Source of the DNA: Locusta migratoria
Lineage: Eukaryota; Arthropoda; Insecta; Orthoptera; Acrididae
Assembly (NCBI GenBank): GCA_026315105.1
Contig: CM048750.1
Location: 108,469,297-108,533,296 of the forward strand
Direction: 5' to 3'
DNA length: 64,000 nt
Shown here one piece after another: positions 1 to 12,139 of the stretch. The notes beneath the pieces were generated by a model. The model was not told the DNA's origin. It saw only the letters and a list, made by a program, of their open reading frames with translations, and ran no database searches. The position numbers and the translations under genes are program-made. Position 1 is the stretch's first letter, and each line of letters begins with the position of its first letter.

Positions 1-1125
1 CATTTCATGATTATATCCCGGCGAGAGTACAAAAATCAATCCCTTTTGGAAATAAAAACGTTTTGCTGTTTCTGATGACAAGCTGTCAAACTCGTCATTT
101 CTTAATAAAAGCAGTGTACAAATCCTGCCAATAACTTCGTGTATGCATGTAAATAAACGTGGGCCTGATATATTCAATGTATATCTCAAATCACATTCTG
201 TCCAAATTTCTATATATACAAAAGAAACTGTAACATGTGAAACAATTTCAGAAAGTAAAGGCAAACAACCCACATAAGATAGGCCTATCACAGAATGTGC
301 CGAAACATGTTTGGGTGACAAAAATAAACCGAACAAAGTGTCTTTCATAAGGCGGATTTCCTGTCCAGTTTGTTGGTAAAATTTTCATTTATCACCCATC
401 TACAAACATGTCATCTGGTCCGTATAAATCTGTCTTAAACACTTATATTTATTTTTAGCTATATGTCAGAGCTGTGAGAATTCAATGATGTTCCAGGAAC
501 TAAAACAAATCATTCCAGTTCTGATTTGGAATGCGCTAAGCACTTCGAATTACATGTAATGTTCGTTATAGAAGATAACATTACTGAAAGAGGTAGAGGC
601 AATCACGTACAATCGTGTTTTTGGACTCGGTTGTGGGGCAATAAGTCGTAAAATCTGACTGACTGCTAAGATGCTTTGACATTGATCGTTGTTTATGACG
701 GATTTTTAAAAATATTTTTTAATAAATGGAATAATCAGTTACCGCACAAACTGGGTAACAACGTCTGTGCCATCTGCACGCTGACATGTGCTCCTAGCCC
801 CCCAAAACATTTGTCTGCGCATGCGTCCTCTTTGCCACTAGTGACTCATACCAATACTGTAATTATGCAGCTGAGTATCCACTTGATGTTAGTGTGAGTA
901 ACGTCACGCTACTCAGGGAACTAAGTAAATATTCAAAAAGAGCATCGAGAAGCACCATACGCACGCGCGCAACCTGTCCAGCCACCACCGTGCTTCACTC
1001 CACACAGCATCGCCACTCTACAGAGTGATTTTCTTCCACCGAGTACAAACCCTAGGAATTGATGGAGGAAAGGGCACGAAACTTCCCTGTTTTGTGACAG
1101 TTGACCTGATCACTATTTGAGAAGG
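1..1125. other. No gene recognised
   Basis: AT-rich sequence with no ORF above 73 codons and no element end that I recognise. A moderately GC-rich patch lies around 950-1040. No function is supported. Confidence 0.6.
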
Positions 1126-1800
1126 ACAGCACATAGCGACTTAAAACAAACTTTAAACATAAATTCAAACATTAAGGGAACTTTTCCTCGCTGACATCCC
1201 CAGCAAAATGATGAAAGGAAAAACGTTTGTCGCTTACTGCTTTTTCGGCGTTCATGCAGTAAAATTATGGCATTTGGCATGACAATTTATTACTTCTAAA
1301 CTATTAATTGTATTCGAGAGAAATGTTATAGACAGTATACACACATACCACTGAACGTACTTTCGAAATTTTATCACAGCACGGCACGCCGTTCATGAGA
1401 TATGGAATCATGAACAATTAGGTTAATGAAAAACCGCCTCATCACGCATGACGTTTTGATTTATTACGTCTTTCCTACCAACTCTATTCGCGACGTATTT
1501 TGCAGACATTTTACATATATAGGATGTAACGTCGAAATAATATCGTATTGCGACATATAGTTCAGGTGCTATGACGTCAAAGTCAATGAAATGCATGATA
1601 ATTTACCCTAATAAGCATGATGTAACTTACTACGTCTATACTACGAGCTCCGTTTACAACACATTTCGCAGGCAATTTCCTAATATTCCACTCTACGAAT
1701 CTGGAAAATAATGTTTTTGTAGCACACATAATTCAGAAGATATTATTTCATAAACGTGACATCCGTAAATAGGTCCTGCATCATGTTTGACATTTTGTTA
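1126..1800 (+). mobile_element. Helitron-like family B fragment
   Basis: This stretch aligns by eye with the element at 55071-56394 in the same orientation. Shared landmarks are the run ending in AAACTTTAAACATAA near 1146, the TTCATGCAGTAAAATTATGGC segment near 1250 and the CATCACGCATGA segment near 1440. It also resembles the reverse of 33179-35031. No termini were found here, so it is an internal relic. Non-coding; the family call rests on the termini of the better copies. Confidence 0.5.
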
Positions 1801-3553
1801 AGCCTTTATTACTGTTCGCAGCACATTCCGTAATCAATATCAAAATATACCACTGAAACGAATTACAATATTATATCACTGAACGACACCTTGATCAACA
1901 GATTCGACATCATAATATTATAAATGCGAAAGAAACTTTCTCTGTCACACTTTCAAGAATAAACAGTTTACCCAATATTAATTAAAGTGGATATGGAGAT
2001 AGCTTGAACACTGACGAACATAGACTACAGTAAAAAGTATGTAATTCAATGTATTTGTCGATTTTATGTATATAACACGAAATATGGTACAACCAAGCAT
2101 CACGGTTTCTCTTATAGCTTCTGATACGCTTGAAGACTACTTGGAAAAGCTTTTCAATCTTACACATTTGAAATTTATCGCATTTAGAAATACTTTCAAT
2201 GGTTGATATTTCTACGTAATACGATTCTACATAATGAATACAATCCTTACACAAGACGTCAACGTCTTCAAACCGCCGAACCGATTTCAATTACATTGGA
2301 ATTGTGCATAATTTATATTTTGTACAACGTACAGCGTCTTCAGTCAGCGTTTTACTTACGAAGTAATAAACAGAGTTTCTTCTGGTATTTAATAATGTCT
2401 TTACATTCATCTCGGTAATGAAGCACAGTATTTACCGTCATTCTATGCGCGGATTATATTTAAACCGGAAATTTGAAAATTTTTTTCAACATGAGGATCC
2501 TGGTCTTAATTTAAGAACGAAGTTGTCTCTGAGACGTAAGTAAGGACATCAACGCGTTTGAAGCCGCGGGTAAAAGCTTGTCACCTATAATATCAGTGTC
2601 AAATATGGACTTCCCTTTTGTTAGGTTAAGTGTAGCAGTTATCGGCACTTTATAGCGATTCACGTTAAATATATTGCATAAATCTGATTCAGTAAACTAC
2701 AATATTGGTTGTAGCATATTGTGACATGTCACATAAATCCACTTGGTTTCGTATAGATATATGTAAGTCCTTGTAATAACAGTCTGTTCAAGTTGAAATA
2801 ATTACATTCATAAGAAGCCCCCTATCGTACCAGCGGTCGGCTTTCAAAATATGCCGAGAAGCTATTATCGCCAATGGGACGTAAATTTTATTTCTAGACA
2901 AAGGAAAGGTACTACTGAGTGCATAAAATTTCTTGAAATGTCTTGGTCGCAAATGTGGATGTCTACTCACGGTGTCCGACCAGACTCGACCTTTCACTTA
3001 CTAGAATGATTGCTTCTATCGAAAAAAATGGACGATTTTATCAGCCAAGTGGGGAACATTTAAATATTTAATATAAAATACGATTTTAATAGCTGATGTG
3101 CTGATTACGCAGACAGTGCCAAAGTTGTCACAATGTTAAGATTTGAAAGTAGCTTGTTAAATTTTTTATTGGAATTCTCTGGTGGTAGAGATCAGAAAAA
3201 GACAAGTTAAAATACTCACTGCTGCTCCAAATTACTTTGCGAATGGCCATAGTTCTTGCGCAACTCCTTAGGGAGCAACCAACGTTTCAACAAACACAAA
3301 AATAATATACAAGAAGAAATACACAAATACACATGGGATGGGGAGCATAAAATTATAAAGCATCATTAGATTAATTAAAAAAAGAAAAAAAACCTAAATT
3401 TAGCAAAAATATGGGGAGACCAAATAAACACAATGAAGCACACACCTTGCACAACAGTGAATTAAATTATTAAATTACTGCCCATAATAAAATGGTTTCG
3501 GCCCTTTCTGAATATGGAGGGGATGTGAGAGGACATTTGCAAATACACAGGGG
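1801..3553. other. No gene recognised
   Basis: AT-rich, with only short ORFs (102 codons or fewer) that resemble nothing I know. Nothing is annotated up to the SINE target duplication at 3554. Confidence 0.55.
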
Positions 3554-3566
3554 ATAAAGAAAGCAC

Positions 3567-3761
3567 GCCGTCCGCGGTGGCCGAGAGGACTGAGGCGCGC
3601 CAGTCACGGTTTGCACGGCCACTACAGTCGGGGGTTCGAATACCCCTCTTGGGCATGGATATTTGTGCCGTCCTTAGTGTTAGTTAGTTCATACTTAGTT
3701 TGTAAGTTTAGGGACTGATGACCCCATAGTTAAGTCCCATAAGCTATACAAACAATTTTGA
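3567..3761 (+). mobile_element. SINE-A, full-length tRNA-derived SINE
   Basis: The head is tRNA-like: an A-box-like GGCCGAGAGGACTGAGG near 3579 and a B-box GGTTCGAATACCCC near 3633, the elements of an internal RNA polymerase III promoter. The tail holds GGGACTGATGACC and ends in ACAATTTTGA. A perfect 13-bp target-site duplication (ATAAAGAAAGCAC) lies at 3554-3566 and 3762-3774, which fixes both ends. SINEs encode no protein and rely on a partner LINE for reverse transcription. The intact duplication suggests a fairly young insertion. Confidence 0.93.
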
Positions 3762-3774
3762 ATAAAGAAAGCAC

Positions 3775-5351
3775 ACTCATTCACTCACAGACACTTACTG
3801 AATCGGGAGCAATTCATGGTAGTTGCAAAACGAAGCATCGGTGGCGTTCCTATGAGATGGCAGATGACTTCACTGTGGAATTTAAAAGTATACTATTCAC
3901 GAACGAACTCATGTGTGGGGAGGTAGTGGCATACTATCCTTAAGTACCACATGGTTCACGAACAGAGCGAATGTAGAAAAAGAAATTAATTTAAAATAAA
4001 CAAGTAAAGCACACACGAGAATTCAGCAGAAGATAGCTGGTATCAATAAAGAGCATGGCTGAGGGTTGAAGTAATGACTGTTATGGAAGCATGTTGTACA
4101 AGCGATCATAGCAAGGTAGGAAAGATGGAATCTATCCAGATATTTAGAGAGAGAATTTGGCATGCTCCCACTTGAAAACGTTACTTAAAAGCACCAAGGA
4201 TTTCGAACATACTAAGTTTACGCAAAGGCTGAAGGCCACACACCTGTATCCTGAGAAAAGAAGACACCAAAATGATTACCAGATTCAAAATATAAATACC
4301 GAATTTACCGTAAATTACTAGAGTTCTGAAAAATAAGAAACCATTCATCTCGCATAGAGAAAGAATTACTTACGAAAAACTCTCAGTATTAGCCCAGGAA
4401 TGCCTGATCACAAATAAAGTTCTAACAGCATGATACGACCAAATACTCACATCGGTGGTCGCAGCAAGAGTGAGTCCGAAGGCCATGTGCAGAGCGTTAC
4501 CTGGCCGTACCGAACATTAGGGTGCGTTAAAAGCCTACTGTCTGCCAACCCTCGCTACCTGAGGTAGATAATAACCTCTACTAATGTTCAAGAGAGGTCT
4601 CTTTCGTTATCTCTTTGGTCCATGATTATGTTGGTACCACATTAAGAACAAGCCACCTCGCCATCTTGTCAAGTAAGGGTGTCTGGCTATGTAGCAGATG
4701 GCAGTGCAGACGACATACGAAACCATGCGTTTTCAACTATAATCAAGGAGGCATAACGCGCGAAGCGGCGATTGTAAGCCATTGCGCGGCAGTCAGTCAA
4801 TATTAAAAGCAACCTTCCACATTCATACGAACACTCAAGATCAAACACACTGGTGTAAAAATATATAAACATGGGGCCTTGATCATTAATAAAGGAATAA
4901 AATAATTGATGTACAGATAAAATTAATGGTGGAGAAGCACTTTAGAGTAATGAAAGTAGACCTTTTTGTAGTTCAAAACTCAAAATGGAATACGACCACA
5001 CATTCAATGGACGCGTTTCTGACTGATCAATGTACTTGCCCTCAACATTCGTATATCTGTCCTACGTTCGCCAGCAGTTGCAATGACTGCTAAAATATAT
5101 ATTGTTCCACTTCCGACACTTGCTGTTAGAGTGCCAGTATTTGACGTGATACCGGATCATCAAGCTTCAATCCTCTAATACGTAACGTTTTGTAACGGAA
5201 AAAACTGAAAACATGTTTACTTTCTTATCAAAGAAGCACACAAAGTAAAGAAATATGCTTTGCTTTCTCTGCAGAAAATTTAATATTTGCAACGAAATAT
5301 GCATCCACCCAACTGAATGTCAAGGACTTCAAAAAATCCAATACAAGACCT
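3775..5351. other. No gene recognised
   Basis: Short ORFs only. A GGGTGCGTTA motif at 4520 resembles the Harbinger-like terminus at 57509, but I found no matching opposite end nearby. Confidence 0.5.
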
Positions 5352-5366
5352 GTAAATTTTGAGAAG

Positions 5367-5613
5367 GAAGGAAGCTTAGGGTTTAACGTCCCCTCGAGAG
5401 CGTGGTCATTAGAGACGGAGGTCACGCTGGGTTTTTTCGTTAATGATGGGGAAGTAAATCGGGCGTGCTCTTTCAAAAAGAACCATCTCGACATTTCCTG
5501 GAGTGATTTAGAGAAATTACGGAAAACCTAAATCTGGATGGCTGGAGGTGTATTTGAACTACATGCCTTTCGAATTCAACTCCAGTTTGTTACCAGTGCG
5601 CCACCTCGCTCGG
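5367..5613 (-). mobile_element. SINE-C, tRNA-derived SINE
   Basis: Read on the minus strand it begins with a tRNA-like head (GAGCGAGGTGGCGCACTGG, then TAGTTCAAATACACCTCC as B-box). The body carries CCAGATTTAGGTTTTCCGT and CTCTAATGACCACGCT. The same order is present on the plus strand at 44387-44643, which defines the family. Imperfect A/T-rich duplications (TAAATTTTGAGAA-like) flank it at about 5352 and 5614. Confidence 0.85.
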
Positions 5614-5739
5614 TAAAATTTTAAGAAAACTTCTACTTTTACATCTTATCCCGCTCGTACTTCAATTTTACGTCTAGGATTAACGCAATTCGAAGATGGA
5701 AGGAACAATATTAATATTTCATTTCCCTTATTTGTTTTT

Positions 5740-6715
5740 AAGATATTGTTGTTGTAGTATTCAGTTCAAAGACTGGTTTGATGCGGCTCTGCATGCTACC
5801 ATATCCTTTGCAAGCCTCTTCATCTGCATAAGAACGGCCAAGTACATTGTTTTGAACCTGCTTACTGTATTGGTCTCTCGGTATCGCTCTACAAATTTTG
5901 CCCCACACACTTCCCTCCAACGCTAAATTGAGGATTCCCAGATGTTTCAGAATGCGTCCCACCAATCGATGCCTTGTTTTACTCTAGATATGCCAGAAAT
6001 TTCTTTTCTCCCTAATTATATTCAGCACTTCGTCATTAGTTTCGCGATCTACCCATCTGATCTTCAGCATTCACCTGTAGCACGTCATTTCAAATGCTTC
6101 TATCATATTTCTGAATTCCTTATCTTTCACGTTTCTCTCACGTATAATGCTACATTCCAGACGAATGCTTTCAGAAGGGACTTCTTGACATTTAAATTAA
6201 TATTGGATGTCAACATATTTCTCTTTTTCATAAATGATTTTCATCTCTTAGCAATTCTGCATGTTATATCTACTTTAGTTCTGCCATCAGATGTTATTTG
6301 GTTACCTAATTAATAAAAGTCACCTTCTAAATTTACTGCTTCATTATCTAACCTAATTCCTGCAGCATCGCCTCATTTTCTTATGCTACCTTCTGTTAAC
6401 TTTGTTTTGCTCTTGTTGATATTCATCTTGTAACGTGCACGTAATGTCATACGTGTTTTCAAGCCATTGACAATTTTGTTCAACTACTCTTCAAGGTCCT
6501 TTATTGCATCTGACGTAATTACGATGTCATCGCCAAACTGCAAAGTTTGTATTTATTCTACTTGAAGTTTAATTCCTTCTCCAATTTTCTCCTTGCATTC
6601 TTTTACAGCTTGTTCAGTATACAGATTAAATAACATTGTGTAAAAGCTAAAATCGTGTCTTATTCGTTTCCCAGTCACTGAATCTATTTCGTGCCCGTCG
6701 AGAGGGACGCAAAGA
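5740..6715 (-). mobile_element. RTE-type LINE, 3' half, degenerate
   Basis: The minus strand aligns with the 3' part of the intact RTE copy at 36613-39714. It starts near the catalytic FADD region (here FGDD-like, near 6535) and continues through the region after the palm domain, the IWCYRRMLKI-like part and the ALEGSVWGK-like C-terminus, ending in the (CAA)n-type 3' tail seen as GTTGTTGTAGT near 5750. Stops and frameshifts make it non-functional. The 5' truncation fits incomplete target-primed reverse transcription. It is more diverged from 36613-39714 than the copy at 18500 and may be another subfamily. Confidence 0.8.
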
Positions 6716-6974
6716 TTGGAAAGGGAATAACACGGGCTTGTAGCATAGTCTAAAATACACAGTCACGAAACTCACTGCTATGAAAGATGTTACCAACTGA
6801 CAGGTGCAACGACAGTAGCTCTCCTAGCGGATGTAAGCCACCGAACGAATGAAGTTTGTTTATCATTATTTTTGTACGTAATTAAAGAAATAGTACAATT
6901 TGAGCGTTACAAGCATTAGTAAAATATCAACAGACATACATAATACGGAAACTAATGTAAAAACTGCCAAATTC

Positions 6975-7105
6975 AAAAGCAAACTACTTAAACTAACTTA
7001 TCCTAAGAACAGCACTCAACACACCCAAGCCCGAGGGATGACTCGAACCTCCGACGGCGGACAGCCGTGCCCACCGCAGCGCGTATGGCTATTCCGCCGC
7101 GGTGA
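6975..7105 (-). mobile_element. SINE-B fragment
   Basis: On the minus strand a tRNA-like head (GGCGGAATAGCC, then GGAGGTTCGAGTCATCCC near 7040) is followed by the SINE-B body landmark TTAGTTTAAGTAGTTTG. The 3' tail is missing. I see no clear target duplication. Confidence 0.7.
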
Positions 7106-7984
7106 TTTAGTAGTATAAAGAACAATTTCGTCATGAACAAATACTTACGAATATGGTGTATTTGCAGCTTATTCCTTTGAAAGCAAGTAGAATACAAACA
7201 TAAGGGAAACATAAATTTATGTTATAGTCTGTTCTTCCTACGACAAGCAGTTTTTCTTTTTTTTTTTTTTTAAGCTGAGCAATTCGGTGTGAATGATTTG
7301 CGCATTTTTACACCTCAATCGTTTTGCTTATAAGAACATATTCTTTGAGTGTAATGACTTGAGCTTAAAATGCCAAAATTTTGAAGATTGTTGTCGTTTG
7401 TAGCAACAATTGTGGATTCGGGTTCTTCTTTGTTGAAAACAGTTTCATTGCCACGTCTAACATTTTACCTTTAGTTACAGCTGTGATGGTTTATTTGGTA
7501 CGTTAAATACTGACGTTATTGCATTCTATACACGCTTCCTACGTTCCACCCTAATCGATTTAACTGGAAGTGTAGTGAACGTTGAGGTTCCTGATTAGAA
7601 AAGAGACGACTTTCCGCCAAGGGGCAGGTCATTGGTGTTTTCTAACCATTTTTTATTTTAAATAGAAACTGAAATTATTTAGTAAAGGCTATAGGTTACA
7701 AGACATTTGTAAATAAAGTGTCCTGTAATGTACCGTTTCGTACCTGATCAGGGCGTTTAGGAAACATAAGAAAGTCAATTGTCAAGCTATTTGAAAGTTA
7801 TTACCTACTTTTATGGCACTACTGACGTTCCCTAATGCGAAAAGCATGTTAAAATCAATATAAACCATACTATTTACACTGAACCAAAACGGCATTCAGA
7901 AATGTATCTTGCAGGCCGCTTGTAGCGCAGCTGTCGCAGTCTATAACAAAAGTTTTGTGGGAGTGTCGTGACTGTATATCTTAG
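7106..7984. other. No gene recognised
   Basis: AT-rich with a poly(T) run near 7255. No ORF resembles a known family. Confidence 0.5.
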
Positions 7985-8076
7985 AGTGTGGTTGTAGCAT
8001 TTCCCCAATGTTATTTTTAATGTATATTTGAGCAAGCTCTAAAAGAATGCAAGGAGAAATTTGGAGAAGGAATTAA

Positions 8077-9250
8077 CCCGAGGACTCCGTCTACTAAAAT
8101 TTCTCTAGTACTTTGCCTGGGGTTAAACATGACCCCAATCAATATATTATTGACTATGTGTACTAATTATTCAGATAACAACATACTGTGGTTTAATAAT
8201 GTTTATTTACATTTAATTTATTATTTAGACACATTTCACAGCCTTTTTAACTAGTATATACATAGTAGAATAAAATAAAATATTGCAGAGTAATTACATA
8301 ACTTATATTATTACTCTAAATCATAAATTGTTTCACTCGTAAATGCTTCGCATTGGCTTTAAATTTACAGAAAATGTGATGAAGAACTCAACAGGAAACA
8401 TAATTCAGAAACTCTAACCGGAAACTGTACCACAGCACAAATTTTGCATGTAGTAAATATTTCAGAATGTTCCTTGCAAACAAATTTGTTACACTTCTCG
8501 CAGGTTGAAGTGTATTTTGTGTCCTTTGATCAGGGGCAAATGGAGCATCTGCCTTGCTTTCTCTTCTGATTGTCGGGTATTTCGTCTGAATGACAATTGT
8601 CTAATAAATACACATCGTTTAATAATTCTAATAATTTCCTTGTTCCGTGCTTGTGGTAAATTCAAACGGCGTTCAACTTGGGATTTTGCTGTTTCTTTAG
8701 CCAACTTCATTAGAAAAATACATCACTCTGTTTCCTCAAAAGCAACACAGATGAGTCTGTAGGCATTGAGCGCAGCTAGATTGACAAGCTCATAAAATAC
8801 ATATATGGCGAACCTTTTCCACAGTACAGTAAGAGCTCATTTCATCCAGAGTACTAACACCTGATTTTGTTTAGTTGTAATACAACACTACTTCCGGTTT
8901 ACGCTGAAACAACAAACGTACGAGGTTAACAATGATATCCAGTTTGAGGTTAGTTCTGAATAACACCTGAATTCCGTGTTAACAACTCAAAATACCTAAG
9001 AAAGAGACTGATAGTTGATAATCTCTACATTCTATGAATGTTACATATAATTTATCGGGGGTAAAAATTGACCGCAAAAGCAGTTTCTGTTAATTATTGT
9101 TGTAAATATTGCAACAAACGCTCTAAAGGTTTTTGTCAAGAAATTACAATCCTGTAAGGTATAAGTTAGAAAATTCTTTTTTTTTACAAGAAACGGAAAT
9201 CCACAGTAGAGTTGCTTGGGGTCACCTAAACCATAGATAGAGTCCTTGGG
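8077..9250 (-). mobile_element. piggyBac-family element, deletion derivative
   Basis: The target duplication is TTAA, at 8073-8076 and 9251-9254, the signature of piggyBac. The ends are inverted: CCCGAGGACTCCGTCTAC on the left and, reading inward from the right, CCCAAGGACTCTATCTATG. At about 1.17 kb it is roughly half the usual size of an autonomous piggyBac. Only a C-terminal transposase relic remains inside (minus strand), so it could move only in trans. It sits in an RTE LINE fragment. Confidence 0.92.
8450..8825 (-). pseudogene. piggyBac transposase, C-terminal remnant
   Basis: Reading leftward from about 8825, one frame gives a hydrophobic stretch ending in LVNLAALNAYRLICVAFEE. This resembles the conserved segment near the end of the piggyBac catalytic domain, in which an NA pair lies before the region leading to the cysteine-rich tail. 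After a stop, the same frame resumes as LMKLAKETAKSQVERRLNL and runs to a stop at 8489. The expected C-terminal cysteine-rich region is degraded, with most cysteines absent. The catalytic aspartates lie upstream in the family and are missing here. Not a functional gene. Confidence 0.7.
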
Positions 9251-9506
9251 TTAAAGTTCAGGGAGAAGATGTAAAACACTTTGCAGTTTGTCGATGACGT
9301 TTATGCAATAATAAAGAACAAAGATAAATGACAGAAACAGAATCCGTAAAGTGCTACAACTGAAATCGCTCCACTCCATATTTTTGTGGCGCTGGCACAG
9401 CAACCCTAATAGATATTTTGATAAAAAGAAAAAAAAAAACAGTCTTGGTTGTACAAAAATTATGTTACATTTATTTATACATGTTGCACTTGATTTAAAA
9501 AGGGGG

Positions 9507-9895
9507 GTTAACTAAAAATATGTAAAATCTTTTCTATGCAAGAAATATTAGAAATAGTGAAGGAGCAGACTGATAAAACTGCTGGCGGCAAATTATTAAA
9601 TTCAACAACAGATGAAACTGTTGCTCAAGAATGGGGGGCAATGTCAATGGCAAAACGTAATTTATCCGCGCGAAGCTTTTTTTACTCGCATAAGAGCAGC
9701 TCCCAGCCACAACCGCGGAGTTAGCGGAGGATTTGTTGTACTCTGCTCTTTAGCAGTATTTATTAGTTTCGTCTTCAATCCGCCCATGCCAAAACGTGAA
9801 TGTGGTCATGTGACCTGCAGTTTTATGTCTGCTCCTTCCCTATGTCTAATATTTCTTACTTAGGAATGATTTTTTACATAGTTTTAGTAAACTCC
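9507..9895. mobile_element. Fold-back MITE with ~70-bp arms
   Basis: The left end (AACTAAAAATATGTAAAATC onward, with AAGAAATATTAGA and GGAGCAGAC) is repeated inverted at the right end (GTCTGCTCCTTCCCTATG, TCTAATATTTCTTAC, ACATAGTTTTAGT). The centre contains CCGCGGAGTTAGCGGAGGA. A second, diverged copy in the opposite sense lies at about 12140-12490. It encodes nothing recognisable. The superfamily is unknown because no clear target duplication was seen. Confidence 0.7.
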
Positions 9896-9913
9896 TCTTT
9901 CTTTAAAGAAGTT

Positions 9914-10684
9914 TGTAAATTTCCCTCTTTCAACGTCTGCTGATGCCCAGAAGAGCCGAAACACGTAATGTATCAAAAAAATATATGAATCATCGTTTTG
10001 TGCAACCAAGACTGATTTGGCCCACTTTTAGGTTACGGTAGTAACACTAAAAGTGGGCCTTTGCGATCGTCTTCTGACAGCTCGAAATTTAAATTAAAAT
10101 AACGGCTTAACCATTCATCTGACATGAAAATTGAATAACCGAATTTGTAAAGGAGAAATTCTCCATAACTTTGCTCTGTTCTTTTTTTTTTTCATATCTC
10201 GTATCGTTTGAGAGATATTTGCAAAAATAACGGAGTTTTGACACCCTCCATTGATTTAACGAAAATCAGCCGTTCGCAGATGTCACGTGACGTTCCACGT
10301 GACGTTGTAAATTTCCCTCTTTCAACGTCTGCTGATGCCCAGAAGAGCCGAAACACGTAATGTATCAAAAAAATATATGAATCATCGTTTTGTGCAACCA
10401 AGACTGATTTGGCCCACTTTTAGGTTACGGTAGTAACACTAAAAGTGGGCCTTTGCGATCGTCTTCTGACAGCTCGAAATTTAAATTAAAATAACGGCTT
10501 AACCATTCATCTGACATGAAAATTGAATAACCGAATTTGTAGAGGAGAAATTCTCCATAACTTTGCTCTGTTCTTTTTTTTTCATATCTCGTATCGTTTG
10601 AGAGATATTTGCAAAAATAACTGAGTTTTGACACCCTCCATTGATTTAACGAAAACCAGCCGTTTGCAGATGTCACGTGACGTT
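9914..10684. repeat. 392-bp direct tandem duplication
   Basis: The unit starting TGTAAATTTCCCTCTTTC at 9914 restarts at 10306, with nearly identical sequence to the end of the second unit at about 10684. Each unit contains a 41-bp hairpin (10019-10059 and 10411-10451) whose 13-bp arms read GGCCCACTTTTAG and CTAAAAGTGGGCC. Each also has a CTGATG...GAAAC module near 9940 and 10332. High identity between units indicates a recent duplication or gene conversion. Confidence 0.9.
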
Positions 10685-11629
10685 ACTCGCCCAGAACTCT
10701 CTCTGACATACGCCATCTTGCGTTGCGTATTTGATGATTTTCTTATCGTAACTTGCACGTTGTCATTTCAAAGCAATGGCGCTTTAAGGAATTAACAAAA
10801 ACACGTCATTCTTTGTACGATAAATGATAATCTCGTGTCTACAAATGCCATATTAGCATCAGTTAACAACGGCCAACAATAGTATGAGATTAAAGAATGC
10901 AACTCCTAACTGCCGTAGCATAGTGGGCAATGCGTTGGACTATGATGGTATTGCCCACTATGCCACGGCTAACAGTTAGGAGTTGCATTCTTTAATCTCA
11001 TACTACTGTTGGCCGTTGTTAACTGATGATAATATTGCATTTGTAGACACTAGATTACCATTTATCGTACAAAGAACAACGTGTTTTTTTTATTATTATT
11101 AATTCCTTAGTGCGCCATTGCTTTGAAAAGACAACGTGTAAGTTACAGTAAGAAAAATCATCCAATACTCAACAGAGAGTTATGAGCGAGGAAGGTCACG
11201 TGCCATCTGCGAACGGCTGGTTTTCGTTAATTCAATGCAGGGTGTCAAAAACAAAATTTGCAAATATCTCTCAAACGAAACGAGATATGAAAAAAACACA
11301 AGGGAACAAAGTTGTAGAGAATTTTCTCTTCTCCTCTACAAATTCGTTTATTCAATTTTCGCCTCAGATGAACGGTTTATTTGCTATTAAAATTACATTA
11401 CAAAAGACTTTTTTTATTACTAATTTATTTCTTGTCCGAAATATTTGAATAAAGCGAGGTTCTGGTCTCTGGTAGCCATCAATTATGTCTATAAAGTTTG
11501 GTCAGTGGTTTGGAATCCACCACTACCTAAACTTCTTTTTTCCCTAAGAAGTGTTTCAGACACACTTATTAATAATTTTTTTTTTTTTAGATTATTATTT
11601 TGGTCCAAAATGTTTGCAAAAAGTGGGCC
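10411..11629. mobile_element. Large fold-back element with GGCCCACTTTT ends
   Basis: A long inverted repeat is centred on the loop 10932-10949. The inner arms are almost perfect (left arm ends at 10931, right arm starts at 10950) and extend outward to about 10480 and 11400. The outer ends read GGCCCACTTTT at 10411 and AAAAGTGGGCC ending at 11629, so they are also inverted. The right arm carries roughly 200 extra bases before its terminus. No transposase ORF is present. A related fragment of one arm occurs at about 28830-28995. Confidence 0.8.
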
Positions 11630-12139
11630 TTAAAACACGCCAGTGCGATTTTTTTAACAGAAGAAAGTGTTATAATGTTTATAAACGATGACTGGTCTAT
11701 GTAATTGAATCCGTGGATTTAGGTTTATAATGAGAGCGTGGTTTAACTTTTCACCGAGTTGAGGTGAGTTCCCTCAGAGGTGCCGACAGCCCCAGAAGCG
11801 CAGGCAGTTTCACGTGGTGCCTCGTCCCGGCCGGATGCCGGCATTGTGCTCGCAGGTCGCAGTTAAGCCGTCCAGCTGCCGACGCGAGGCCAAGGATTTG
11901 GCGGCAACCGCCGCACATCGGTTTCCACTTAGCGGAAGATAAATGGACGCAGCATTTATCACGAGTCGCGCAACCTCGCCACAGCCGCGCGGCCCATCTC
12001 CTATGCATTTCCAACTCTGCGCCCGCCCGCAGTTAACAACTCACCGCCGTACCACACGTAGGAAAGCCCCTCATTTCGTGCATTCGACGCTCATTAAGTG
12101 CCAAAACAGCTGGAATGACAAAATTAATAATATTGCTAA
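11630..12139. other. GC-rich island, no gene supported
   Basis: Bases 11755-12060 are clearly more GC- and CpG-rich than their surroundings and are open in several frames on both strands (up to 90 codons). That is expected by chance at high GC. A GAGGTGAGT at about 11761 looks like a splice donor but has no partner evidence. It could be a first exon, a CpG-rich promoter or an unknown repeat; I cannot choose. Confidence 0.4.

Larger units (their letters stand above)
7985..9330 (+). mobile_element. RTE LINE fragment split by a piggyBac
   Basis: Bases from about 7985 to 8076 match the RTE stretch around 38800-38900, just before the FADD catalytic motif: CCAATGTTATT, then GAGCAAGCTCTAAAAGAATG. 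Bases 9255 to about 9330 continue the same alignment (AAGTTCAGGGAGAAGATG, then a GTCGATGACG segment at the position of FADD). The two halves join if the piggyBac and one TTAA are removed. It is a short non-functional relic that predates the piggyBac. Confidence 0.75.

Noticed and set aside
4517..4560. Second Harbinger-like element
   Set aside because: Only one GGGTGCGTTA terminus was found; no inverted partner within several kilobases.
11755..12060. First exon of a host gene with a GTGAGT donor
   Set aside because: A single donor-like string is weak, no coding similarity was seen, and both strands are open because of GC content.
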